Both the position numbers and the translations under genes were made by a program. DNA of 64,000 nt, from assembly GCA_020344415.1 (NCBI GenBank), contig CP070825.1, forward strand, positions 3,506,295 through 3,570,294, written 5' to 3'. Shown one piece after another: positions 16,741 to 25,660 of this stretch. The DNA is from Candidatus Aminicenantota bacterium. GTDB taxonomy: Bacteria > Acidobacteriota > Aminicenantia > Aminicenantales > Aminicenantaceae. The first letter of the stretch is position 1; each line of letters starts with the position of its first letter. Below the pieces are notes generated by a model, which saw only the letters and a program-made list of their open reading frames with translations, was not told the DNA's origin and ran no database searches.

Positions 16741-18129
16741 CTATTCTTTTCCTTCCAATGTCTTAATAATATCTGGGATTATTTGATAAATGCTTCCTGC
16801 ACCCATGATGAAAATCATGTCTTTGGGCTGAGCGATTTTTCCGATAAGGGGGGGAATTTTTTCTATTTTGGGCTCAAAATAGACATTTTTGTGTCCGGAT
16901 CGTCCGATTTCCTCGAAAAGAGCTTTTCCTGTAACATTGGGAACGGGTTTTTCTCCCGCTGAATAGATTTCCGTTGTTATGAGAACATCCGCTTGATTAA
17001 AAGAAGTAGCGAAGCTCTTCATGAGTTGCGAGAGGCGGGTATAGCGATGAGGCTGGAAAATAGCCACTGTTCTTCTGGTCCACCCTTTTTTGGCAGCTTC
17101 TAAGGTGGCCATGATTTCGGTTGGATGATGAGCATAGTCTTCGATAACCATAATATCGTTTATTTCTTTCTTCAACTCGAAGCGCCGACCAATACCTGAG
17201 TAATTTTCCAGAGCTTCAAGAATTGTAGGAAGTGAGATATCCAGGTCCAGCCCTACTCCCACAGCGGCCATAGCGTTGTAAATGTTATGAGTGCCTGGGA
17301 CATTGAGTTTCATTTTCCCAATCTTCTTGCCCTTCCAGTAAAGAGTGGAAACACTTTGGAAATTTTCGAATTTCTGCTCTCTTGCAAAAATATCTGCTTG
17401 AGGGGAGAACCCGTAGGTGATTATTCTTCGCTCGAGCGAAGGCATCAGACTCTGAAGGTTGTGATCATCCAGACATAGAACAACAGGGCAGTAAAATGGA
17501 ACCTTGTTGGCAAAATTGATGAATGTATTTTTAATCTCATTCAATGTCTCATACTGGTCTAAATGTTCCTTATCCACGTTGGTAAGCACAGCGATGAAAG
17601 GGGATAGATAGAGAAACGTCCGGTCGCTCTCATCAGCTTCGGCAACGATAAATTCCCCTTCTCCCAGTTTTGCATGAGCACCCAGTGTGTTTAAGCGGCC
17701 TCCAACGATGATGGTCGGGTCAAGGCCGGCGAATTCGAGGACTTGGGCAATCATTGAGGTGGTAGAAGATTTGCCATGGGAGCCAGCAACAGCAATCCCA
17801 TATTTCATGCGCATTAACTCTGCCAGCATCTCTGCTCGAGGGATAATCGGTATTTTGAGACGCTTTGCTTCCTGCACCTCGACGTTATCATCCTGGATGG
17901 CAGAAGAGATGACGACAACATCCGCTCCTTTCACTTTTTCTGCTTTGTGGCCGATTGAAATTTCTGCCCCGAGGCGGGCCAATCGCTCGGTCGCTTCGTT
18001 TGGCATGATATCTGTTCCTGAAATTTTATATCCGAGATTCAAGAGAACTTCTGCAATACCGTTCATGCCTGTGCCGCCGATACCAACCATGTGGATATTC
18101 TTGAGTTTCCTGTAAGTCGGTTTTACCAA
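16741..18129 (-). CDS. murC: UDP-N-acetylmuramate--L-alanine ligase
   Basis: MurC adds L-Ala to UDP-MurNAc in the cytoplasm. The 462-residue protein has the N-terminal HMVGIGGTGMNGIAEVLL Rossmann motif, the ATP loop AGSHGKSSTTSMIAQ (the family more often has GTHGKTTT), EADESDRTFL, a DYAHHPTEI motif and IFQPHRYTRL. It lies 11 nt downstream of murG and two bases upstream of ftsQ. In many dcw clusters murB or ddl follows murC; neither does here. Confidence 0.97.
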   Translation of the reverse strand: MVKPTYRKLKNIHMVGIGGTGMNGIAEVLLNLGYKISGTDIMPNEATERLARLGAEISIGHKAEKVKGADVVVISSAIQDDNVEVQEAKRLKIPIIPRAEMLAELMRMKYGIAVAGSHGKSSTTSMIAQVLEFAGLDPTIIVGGRLNTLGAHAKLGEGEFIVAEADESDRTFLYLSPFIAVLTNVDKEHLDQYETLNEIKNTFINFANKVPFYCPVVLCLDDHNLQSLMPSLERRIITYGFSPQADIFAREQKFENFQSVSTLYWKGKKIGKMKLNVPGTHNIYNAMAAVGVGLDLDISLPTILEALENYSGIGRRFELKKEINDIMVIEDYAHHPTEIMATLEAAKKGWTRRTVAIFQPHRYTRLSQLMKSFATSFNQADVLITTEIYSAGEKPVPNVTGKALFEEIGRSGHKNVYFEPKIEKIPPLIGKIAQPKDMIFIMGAGSIYQIIPDIIKTLEGKE

Positions 18130-18140
18130 ATTCTTTTCTC

Positions 18141-19223
18141 CTACTGTGTCCCCATGAGCTCAAAGCATAGGTTCGATATTTTTTCTGCCACGTTTTCCGT
18201 TCCCATCAGAACCAGGTTTTTTTCCATTTGGTTTATTTTTTCTTTGTTATTCAGAAAATAGAGAATTTTTTGAGCTAAGATTTCTGGTGTGAACTCTTCT
18301 TCAAGGATAATTTCAGCCGCTCCTATTTTTTCCAGTTCTCTTGCATTTAAGACCTGATGATTGTCTGATGCTTGAGAGAAGGGGATTAAAAGAGCAGCCC
18401 TTCGGGAAGAAATGAGTTCGGCTATTGTTGTTGCGCCAGCACGGCTTATGATTAAATCTGCCTTTTGGAAATAGCTGGCCATATCAAGAAAGAAAGGCGC
18501 GACAGTTATATCCTTGAATCCATTTTGGATATAAGCTGTTTTTACCCAATCGAGGTCCTTTTCTCCGGTCTGATGGAAAATTCTCAGATTTCCCCTTTCT
18601 TTACTTATTAGAGGAAGAGTGAGTTTTATTGCTTGGTTTAAGAAATGAGATCCCTGGCTACCCCCAAAGATAAGGAGGGAAAGCCTGCTGTTCCTCTGTT
18701 TGGGAGAAAGATTGTAGAATTTTTCTCTTACAGGGTTGCCGATAAATATGCCCTTGCCTTTAAAAGAGGGCAGTGAGTTTTTAAAGGAGACGACTGCCCT
18801 TTTTACCCAGGGGAGGAGGAGTCTGTTAGTAAACCCGGGATGGATGTTTTGCTCAAGAATGATAGTTGGGATTTTCATCCATGAGGCAAGAAGCACTATG
18901 GGGCCTGAGCTATATCCGCCAACGCCCACGACAAGATTTGGCTTTATGCGAATAAGGATAGCCAGGGATTTAAAGAAAGAAGGTGGCAGGAGGATTATAG
19001 ATTTTAAGACTTTCAAGCCTTTTCCTTTTATTCCTTCGATTCTCAGTGGGATAAAATTCGCATGATATTGATTCATTATGTTTTTCTCCAGGCTTCGGCT
19101 GCTTCCGACAAAAGTAAGGTGGAGTTCTGGATTCTGCTCTTTCATCTTTTGGCCTACGGCTAAGGCTGGGTAGAGATGGCCTGCTGTGCCTCCACCGCTT
19201 ATAATGACTTCTCTTCGGGTCAT
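18141..19223 (-). CDS. murG: undecaprenyl-PP-MurNAc-pentapeptide GlcNAc transferase
   Basis: MurG, a GT28 peripheral membrane glycosyltransferase, converts lipid I to lipid II. The 360-residue protein has SGGGTAGHLYPALAVG at the N-terminus, VGVGGYSSGPIVLLA, LLIFGGSQGSHFLNQAI, and the donor-binding ISRAGATTIAELI. The start overlaps the ftsW stop by ATGA (19220-19223), so synthesis is coupled to the lipid II polymerase. Length and motifs are normal. Confidence 0.97.
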   Translation of the reverse strand: MTRREVIISGGGTAGHLYPALAVGQKMKEQNPELHLTFVGSSRSLEKNIMNQYHANFIPLRIEGIKGKGLKVLKSIILLPPSFFKSLAILIRIKPNLVVGVGGYSSGPIVLLASWMKIPTIILEQNIHPGFTNRLLLPWVKRAVVSFKNSLPSFKGKGIFIGNPVREKFYNLSPKQRNSRLSLLIFGGSQGSHFLNQAIKLTLPLISKERGNLRIFHQTGEKDLDWVKTAYIQNGFKDITVAPFFLDMASYFQKADLIISRAGATTIAELISSRRAALLIPFSQASDNHQVLNARELEKIGAAEIILEEEFTPEILAQKILYFLNNKEKINQMEKNLVLMGTENVAEKISNLCFELMGTQ

Positions 19224-20332
19224 TTTTTCCTTCTGGATGTACTCTTCCTCTGTGAAATATGAAGCAAAATTCCAATTCCGAAAAGAGTAGAGATGAGCGA
19301 AGACCTCCCAAAACTGATAAAGGGAAGCGGAAAACCAGTGGGAGGGCCTAAGCCCAACACTACGCTTATATTAAGCAAAGCCTGAGAAAATATGGCTAAC
19401 GTTATCCCTGCAGCAGCAACCTGACTGAATAGGTTGGTTGCTCTTCTGGAGATGACCAGGCCTCTCCAGAGAAAGATGAAGAAGATAATTAATATAATTA
19501 GGGCGCCGACAAGACCGAGCTCTTCTCCTACAATGGCATAGATATAATCGGTATGAACACAGGGCAGAAAGAAAAGTTTTTGAGTGCTTTCTCCAAGGCT
19601 GACACCGAGAAGACCTCCTGAACCGACAGCCAATTTAGACTGGATGATCTGAAACCCTGCGCCCAAAGAGTCTTTTGATGGAGATAAAAAGGCAAAGATT
19701 CTATCCAATCTGTAGCTCGCCTTGAAAAGATAGAAAGTAAAGATTGCTATCGATAGTATTCCTGTATAAAGAAAGTACTTGAGGCTTACTCCACCTATGA
19801 AAAGTATTACGGCACATATGAGGAAAACGAGTAAAGCTGTGCCATAATCAGGCTGTCTTATGATCATGAAAATCGCAAGGAAGAGAATACCCAGAGGAAA
19901 GAGGAGTGTCTTGATCTCATTCAGCCGGTCTTTATTTTGTTGGATATAAAAGGAGAAAAATAGAACCAAACTTATTTTTGCTAGTTCTGCTGGCTGGAAG
20001 CGAAGGCTTAAGAATTGGACCGAGCGATTGATTTTTCCGAATGCTGGCATAATGATGCATAACGCTAAGAGAACAAATGTGATGATGAGGAGCACGTAGA
20101 TGAAATATGCATTTTCGTAAAAAGGCTTCCTTATCGGCAGGATGAAGAAAATAAGGGCAATGCCCATTCCTGCTGCGATGAGCTGGTTTATCATAAAATG
20201 AAAGGGCTGGTTATATTTTTCATTGGATAGAATGGCTGAGGAACTGAAGACCATGATTAAGCCAATGGCGATCAAAGCGAGGGTAGTGAAGAAAAGAGTT
20301 CTATCAAAGCCGTATGGTCTAAATACTTCCAT
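19220..20332 (-). CDS. ftsW: SEDS glycan polymerase FtsW
   Basis: Septal peptidoglycan glycosyltransferase of the SEDS family working with FtsI. The 370-residue protein has about ten hydrophobic segments, with FSSSAILSNEKYNQPFHF after helix 1, RQPDYGTALLVFLI (contains the catalytic Asp region), and the large loop HTDYIYAIVGEELGLVGA. The ending FGRSSLISTLFGIGILLHIS is typical (GGSS in many members, GRSS here). It lies 5 nt after murD and overlaps murG by 4 nt. Confidence 0.96.
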   Translation of the reverse strand: MEVFRPYGFDRTLFFTTLALIAIGLIMVFSSSAILSNEKYNQPFHFMINQLIAAGMGIALIFFILPIRKPFYENAYFIYVLLIITFVLLALCIIMPAFGKINRSVQFLSLRFQPAELAKISLVLFFSFYIQQNKDRLNEIKTLLFPLGILFLAIFMIIRQPDYGTALLVFLICAVILFIGGVSLKYFLYTGILSIAIFTFYLFKASYRLDRIFAFLSPSKDSLGAGFQIIQSKLAVGSGGLLGVSLGESTQKLFFLPCVHTDYIYAIVGEELGLVGALIILIIFFIFLWRGLVISRRATNLFSQVAAAGITLAIFSQALLNISVVLGLGPPTGFPLPFISFGRSSLISTLFGIGILLHISQRKSTSRRKK

Positions 20333-20337
20333 GATTT

Positions 20338-21711
20338 CTACCTCGTCTCTTCCTCGAGACTTCGCTCCAGTGCAAAAACCTCTTGCTTGAAGACCCTACC
20401 CCTTTCTTCGAAATTGAGAAACATATCAAAGCTTGTGCAGGCAGGCGCAAGGAGGATAATTTCTCCTGGTCTGGCCTCAGAATAGCCGACTCTCACTGCT
20501 TCTTTCAGTGAAGCGACGCTTGCTAAAGGAGAAGCATTGTTCAAGGCTTTTTCTATTCTTTCTTTGGCTTCCCCGATGAGAATTATCTTTTTGACTTTTT
20601 CCCGAATCGCTTTCTTGAGTTTATGAAAATCGCCTCCCTTGTCTCTTCCGCCCAGGATAAGAATGATCTTTTTCTCAAAGCTCTGGATAGATTTTAAGGT
20701 GGCATCGATGTTCGTCGCTTTTGAATCATTATAGAAATCAACACCTTTTATGGTTAAGACTTTTTCCAGCCGATGCTCAAGACCTTTAAAACTTTTGATG
20801 GAATCTTTTATCCTGGAGAGAGGGAGGCCATAAATATGGCCTACAATGGAGCTGGCTAATATATTTTCCTGGTTGTGAATTCCTATAAGCGGGATTTCAG
20901 TACTCTTCATCAGCCGTTCTTCTTTTTTATCCTTATCATGAAGCATAACCCAATCTCCCTCGATATGACTTCCAAGGGAAACCTTGCTCTTTCGGCTGAA
21001 AGCGTAGACTTGGTCTGGCCCTTCACTATGTAAAGACCAAACCTGAGGATCATCTCTGTTCAGTATGGCTATGTCGTTTTCTCTTTGCGATGTAAGGAGT
21101 TTCTTTTTTGCCTCAAAATAATCGTTGAAAGAGGTGTGCCAATCCAGATGATCTGGAGAAATGTTGAGAAAAATTGAAACAGCGACCCTGAATGCTTCTG
21201 CGTACTCAAGCTGGAAGCTTGAGATTTCTGTGACATAGATATGTTCATCTTTACTGTTTTCGACAAAGCTTATCAACGGCATTCCGATGTTGCCAGCGAG
21301 GAAAGCTTCAAATCCGCCTTCTTTAAGGATCTTGTGAATGAGTGTGGCTGTTGTGGATTTTCCATTGGAACCGGTTATGCCCACAATTTTACCCTTCAAG
21401 AAGCTATAGGCGAGTTCTATTTCAGATATGATTTTTATTCCTTTTTTTCTAGATGCCTCCAGTTCTGGAATCATCGGGACCCCTGGGCTTGGAACGATTA
21501 AATCAGATTCGAGGAAAGATTCGAGTTCGTGTTTACCTGTTTCAACTGGAACGCCCTTCTGCCTCCAGAATGACACTGCTTGACCCATCTCTTCTGAGTT
21601 CATTTTTTCACTGACTTTCACTCGGGCACCTTGGTTGAGAAGAAAAGGGCAGAGAGCTTCCCCGGTTTTACCCAAACCTACGACAAGCACCTTTCTTCCT
21701 TCGAGAATCAT
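20338..21711 (-). CDS. murD: UDP-N-acetylmuramoylalanine--D-glutamate ligase
   Basis: MurD adds D-Glu to UDP-MurNAc-L-Ala. The 457-residue product has KVLVVGLGKTGEALCPFL, the P-loop GITGSNGKSTTATLIH, LNISPDHLDWH, the ligase motif FYNDSKATNIDATLKSI and LILGGRDKGGDF, all standard. A gap of 7 nt separates it from mraY and 5 nt from ftsW. Confidence 0.97.
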   Translation of the reverse strand: MILEGRKVLVVGLGKTGEALCPFLLNQGARVKVSEKMNSEEMGQAVSFWRQKGVPVETGKHELESFLESDLIVPSPGVPMIPELEASRKKGIKIISEIELAYSFLKGKIVGITGSNGKSTTATLIHKILKEGGFEAFLAGNIGMPLISFVENSKDEHIYVTEISSFQLEYAEAFRVAVSIFLNISPDHLDWHTSFNDYFEAKKKLLTSQRENDIAILNRDDPQVWSLHSEGPDQVYAFSRKSKVSLGSHIEGDWVMLHDKDKKEERLMKSTEIPLIGIHNQENILASSIVGHIYGLPLSRIKDSIKSFKGLEHRLEKVLTIKGVDFYNDSKATNIDATLKSIQSFEKKIILILGGRDKGGDFHKLKKAIREKVKKIILIGEAKERIEKALNNASPLASVASLKEAVRVGYSEARPGEIILLAPACTSFDMFLNFEERGRVFKQEVFALERSLEEETR

Positions 21712-21718
21712 ATTCGTC

Positions 21719-22807
21719 TTACCTCAGTTTCAAAGTGGTAAGGCTGAAAAGCGCAAATATGATAGCTGCGATCCAAAACCTGACCACGATTTTTTCTTCT
21801 GACCATCCCATGAGTTCAAAATGATGATGGATGGGTGCCATCTTGAAAATCCTTTTTCCTCCCGTCAATTTAAAATAGCTCACTTGAAGAAGAACCGATA
21901 GTGCTTCTATGATGAAGACTCCTGCCACCATGAATAAAAGAAATTCTTGCTTTATCAAGATAGATACAACCCCGATAGCCCCTCCTAGGGACAGGGCACC
22001 CACATCTCCCATAAATATTTGGGCAGGATAACAGTTATACCAGAGAAATCCCAGACAAGCTCCGGACATTGCCCCAACAAAAACCGTGAGTTCTGCGGCC
22101 TGAGGAACATGCGTGATATTCAGATATTCGGACCAGACTACATTCCCAGCGATATAGGAGAGAGCTGTGAAGGCGCTGGCACTGATGAAGGTGAGACCGA
22201 TGGCCAGCCCGTCGAGCCCATCGGCAAAGTTAACCGAATTCGATGACCCGATGAGAATAAACATGATCCACGGGAGATAAAACCACCCTAAATAGGGAAT
22301 CCATTCCTTAAAGAAAGGAAAGCTCAGGCCCAAGCTGAACTCTCCTTGAAGACCGAGATAGATAAGAATGATGCCCACAGCTCCTGATATGATGATCTGG
22401 ATGTAAAGTTTGCGGCGGATGATGAGTCCAAGGGATTTCTTCCCTTTTATCTTTAAAAAATCATCCCAGAAGCCAAGGAGTCCAAAGAGGAACATGGTAA
22501 ACATTCCCAACCAGATATAGGTATTCCTCAAATTCGCCCACAGAAGAGTTGGAACGAGAGTTGCCGCAATGACAAGGATTCCTCCCATTGAAGGAGTGCC
22601 CTTTTTTTCTAAATGAGATTGGGGGCCATCTGGACGGATTTCTTCGCCTATCTGGTATTTTTTCAACATCTTGATCAGCCAGGGACCCAAAAAAAGACTG
22701 ATTGCGAGCCCTGTTATTCCTGCCAGAGCTGTCCTGACTGTGATATAGTTGAATACATTGAAGAAGAAAAAATATTTTTTGAGCGGTACTAATAGAAAAT
22801 ACAGCAC
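21719..22807 (-). CDS. mraY: phospho-MurNAc-pentapeptide transferase MraY
   Basis: An integral membrane enzyme that makes lipid I from UDP-MurNAc-pentapeptide and undecaprenyl phosphate. The 362-residue product has about ten membrane helices, GTPSMGGILVI, WDDFLKIKGKKSLGL (catalytic Asp region), NSVNFADGLDGLAIG, FMGDVGALSLGGAIG and MAPIHHHFEL, each conserved in MraY. One base separates it from the murF stop. Confidence 0.97.
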   Translation of the reverse strand: MLYFLLVPLKKYFFFFNVFNYITVRTALAGITGLAISLFLGPWLIKMLKKYQIGEEIRPDGPQSHLEKKGTPSMGGILVIAATLVPTLLWANLRNTYIWLGMFTMFLFGLLGFWDDFLKIKGKKSLGLIIRRKLYIQIIISGAVGIILIYLGLQGEFSLGLSFPFFKEWIPYLGWFYLPWIMFILIGSSNSVNFADGLDGLAIGLTFISASAFTALSYIAGNVVWSEYLNITHVPQAAELTVFVGAMSGACLGFLWYNCYPAQIFMGDVGALSLGGAIGVVSILIKQEFLLFMVAGVFIIEALSVLLQVSYFKLTGGKRIFKMAPIHHHFELMGWSEEKIVVRFWIAAIIFALFSLTTLKLR

Positions 22808-22808
22808 T

Positions 22809-24191
22809 TCACAAACCTTCCGATCTTATTTTTTCAACAATTTTTTCTGTTTTTATCTTTCTCGATCCCTTAACCAGAACCAGGTCACCTTCTTCAAGAA
22901 GAGACCAGATTTCTTCTGCTGCTCGTACGGAATCTTCGAAAGAGAGAGTCTGTTCCTTTTTCATTCCCGAGGAAAGAGCGCCTTCGATCATGTGCTGGCT
23001 GAGGGAGCCCACGGTGATTAGAATACCCCACCCAAATCCCGCTATTTGTTTTCCCGTTTGGATATGGAAGTCAATCTCATTTTCTCCAAGCTCAAGCATA
23101 TCGCCTAAAATAGCTACTTTTCTTTTTGAAGGAAGACTCGCCAATCCCTTTAATACTGATTCCAATGCCGCAGGGTTCGAGTTGTAAGAATCATCGATGA
23201 GGACAATATCTCTTTTCAAATGGAAAAGCGTTCCTCTTCTGGCGAAGGGCTTAAGCTTTCTTGTTTGCTCAAGCACATCTTCGAATGGTACGGAGAGGGT
23301 AAAAGCAACTCCTGCGGCTGTGAGAAGATTGAAGAGATGGCTTTCATAAAAGAACGGGAAATGTACCTTTTCTTGTTGTTGCCCGTATTTTAATTCAAAA
23401 GACATTCCTTTAAATCCCATCATTTGTATGCTGTGCGCTTGAATATCACATTCTGGAGATAGGCCGAAGAAAATCTTCTCTCCTTTCCAGTCTTCGGCGA
23501 TCTTTTTGACTAAAGCGTCATCTCCGTTGAGAACCGCTGTCCCGTTTTCTTTTGCTCCTATGAGGATTTCTTTTTTGGCCAGGGCGATATCATCCATGCT
23601 CTTAAAAAACTCAAGGTGAACGGGTTGGATGTTAGTTATGACAGCAATATTCGGAGGAGCGATCCGAGCAAGCTGGCTGATCTCTCCGGGAGCACTCATG
23701 GCCATCTCGAGCACTGCTGCTTGATGATTTTCTTTCAGTCTGAGAAGAGATAGAGGAAGACCCAATTGATTGTTAAAATTTCCCTCGGATTTGAGCACAT
23801 TGAACTTGGGGGAAAGGAGAGAAGATGTGAACTCTTTTGTGCTTGTTTTCCCTATGCTTCCGGTTATCCCTATGACTTTAACCTCGTGTTCAGAGAGAAC
23901 TTTTCTGGCAAGTTCTCCAAGGGCTAGAAGAGTATCATCTACTTCGATCAAGCCGATTGCGTTGTTGGGAATGGATACTTTTTGAGAAGCAACTACACCC
24001 AGTGCTCCTTTCTGTATCGCTTCTGGAACAAAATCGTGACCATTCCTCTTGGCGACCAGAGCAATAAACATCTCTCCTGGTTCTGTCAATCGGGAATCGA
24101 TGTTGAACCTATTAAAAGAAAGAGAAGGCAAGCCTTGGAGGATTTTTCCATTCATTTTTTCTGCTATCTCGCTCAGCGATAGATTAGCCAA
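22809..24191 (-). CDS. murF: UDP-MurNAc-tripeptide--D-Ala-D-Ala ligase
   Basis: MurF adds the D-Ala-D-Ala dipeptide to the UDP-MurNAc-tripeptide. The 460-residue protein has the ATP loop GITGSIGKTSTKEFTSSLL, LEMAMSAPGEISQLARI, NIQPVHLEFF and DDSYNSNPAALESVLKGLA with GDMLELGENEIDFH. Its partner dipeptide ligase Ddl is not in the cluster. Two bases separate it from murE. Confidence 0.97.
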   Translation of the reverse strand: MANLSLSEIAEKMNGKILQGLPSLSFNRFNIDSRLTEPGEMFIALVAKRNGHDFVPEAIQKGALGVVASQKVSIPNNAIGLIEVDDTLLALGELARKVLSEHEVKVIGITGSIGKTSTKEFTSSLLSPKFNVLKSEGNFNNQLGLPLSLLRLKENHQAAVLEMAMSAPGEISQLARIAPPNIAVITNIQPVHLEFFKSMDDIALAKKEILIGAKENGTAVLNGDDALVKKIAEDWKGEKIFFGLSPECDIQAHSIQMMGFKGMSFELKYGQQQEKVHFPFFYESHLFNLLTAAGVAFTLSVPFEDVLEQTRKLKPFARRGTLFHLKRDIVLIDDSYNSNPAALESVLKGLASLPSKRKVAILGDMLELGENEIDFHIQTGKQIAGFGWGILITVGSLSQHMIEGALSSGMKKEQTLSFEDSVRAAEEIWSLLEEGDLVLVKGSRKIKTEKIVEKIRSEGL

Positions 24192-24193
24192 TT

Positions 24194-25660
24194 TCAGTTT
24201 GCCTCCATTTTTTTGAGGATGCTTCTTATTACTTCGGCATCACTGAACGGGAAAACTTTATCCTGGATAATTTGATAATTTTCATGCCCTTTCCCGGCAA
24301 TAAGGATATAATCCCCCTTTTCTCCTATAGAGAGGGCATGAGCGATGGCTTTTCGCCTGTCAGGCAGTATTTTATAGTTTCTTGTTCTCGCTTTTTTTAT
24401 TCCCTTTTCGATAGCTGAAATTATACTCAAAGGGTCCTCTGAGCGGGGATTATCATTGGTGAGAATTGTCCAGTCAGCCATCCCGCCGGCAACTTCTCCC
24501 ATTCTCTCTCTCTTGGATTTGTCGCGATCTCCACCTGCTCCAAAGACCAGAATGATTCTGCGCGGAGCGAGCTCCTTGGCTGTTTCCAGTAAGTTCCTGA
24601 GCGCGTCGTCTGTATGGGCATAATCGACAAAAATATGAAGTCCAAAGGAGTTTTCAATTTTCTCAAACCTCCCCGGTATTTTCTTAAGCGCGGTAATTCC
24701 ATCTTGTATCGTTGAAACGGGTACGTTCAAGGTTAATGCAGTTGCAACCGAGGCCAAGATGTTGTAGAGGTTCGGCTTGCCCAAAAGAGAAGAAGTGACA
24801 GTGAATTTACCTCCTGCGTATTTCACTGCCAGTTCTATTCCTTTTTCAGCAAGCTTGTATTTTTCTCCTCTGATATTGGCCTGTGCTTCAAGCCCATAGG
24901 TTATAACTCCGGGAAACTCTGATATCAGTTTCTTCCCCCATGGATCATCCTGGTTGATGACGGCTATTCTCTTTTTATGGTTGAGAAAGAAAAGCTTTTT
25001 TTTGGCTTCAAAATATCTTTCCATGGAGAGGTGATAATCTAGGTGCTCGCCGCTTAAATTTGAGAAAATTGCGATGTCAAACCCTATCCCCAGAACCCTT
25101 TTGAGTTCCAGCGCATGCGATGAAACCTCAATAAGGCAATGAGTCACCCCTTTATCGAGCATCTCTCTCATCATTTTCTGCAGGTCTGGGGCTTCTGGTG
25201 TTGTTCTCTGAGCAGGGATATTTATCTTCGGCCCGCGATAAGACACAGTACCGATCACGCCGGGAATATATTCAGATTTTTTTAATATTTCTTCGAGCAA
25301 ATAAGTCGTGGTAGTCTTCCCCTTTGTTCCTGTGATGCCTATAACTTTCATATTCTGAGAGGGATGAGAATAGAAATTAGCTGAGCATAATGCCAGGGCT
25401 TCTCTGGCATCATGGACATGAATCCAATTTTTTTCAAAATTTTGGGGCTTTGGTTTTTCTGAAAGAATGACTTCAGCTCCCTTAAGCAGCGCTTCTTCGA
25501 TAAACTCAAATCCGTCTTTTTTTTCACCTTTGAGGGCTGCAAATAGAAAGCCGGGCTGGACATCCTTTGAAGAATAGGCAATTCCTTGAATCTCTTCCTC
25601 CTCGTTTTTACTAATATCTATAAGTGAAACTCCTGCCAGTAAATCCTTGAGTTTCATCAT
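24194..25660 (-). CDS. murE: UDP-MurNAc-dipeptide--meso-DAP ligase
   Basis: MurE adds the third residue of the murein stem peptide. The 488-residue protein has GITGTKGKTTTTYLLEE, EVSSHALELKRV, NLSGEHLDYH and, in the C-terminal domain, TNDNPRSEDP. The DNPR motif is the signature of meso-diaminopimelate-specific enzymes, so the wall is predicted to contain mDAP. The start overlaps the ftsI stop by ATGA (25657-25660); the protein may begin at either of two adjacent Met codons. Confidence 0.97.
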   Translation of the reverse strand: MMKLKDLLAGVSLIDISKNEEEEIQGIAYSSKDVQPGFLFAALKGEKKDGFEFIEEALLKGAEVILSEKPKPQNFEKNWIHVHDAREALALCSANFYSHPSQNMKVIGITGTKGKTTTTYLLEEILKKSEYIPGVIGTVSYRGPKINIPAQRTTPEAPDLQKMMREMLDKGVTHCLIEVSSHALELKRVLGIGFDIAIFSNLSGEHLDYHLSMERYFEAKKKLFFLNHKKRIAVINQDDPWGKKLISEFPGVITYGLEAQANIRGEKYKLAEKGIELAVKYAGGKFTVTSSLLGKPNLYNILASVATALTLNVPVSTIQDGITALKKIPGRFEKIENSFGLHIFVDYAHTDDALRNLLETAKELAPRRIILVFGAGGDRDKSKRERMGEVAGGMADWTILTNDNPRSEDPLSIISAIEKGIKKARTRNYKILPDRRKAIAHALSIGEKGDYILIAGKGHENYQIIQDKVFPFSDAEVIRSILKKMEAN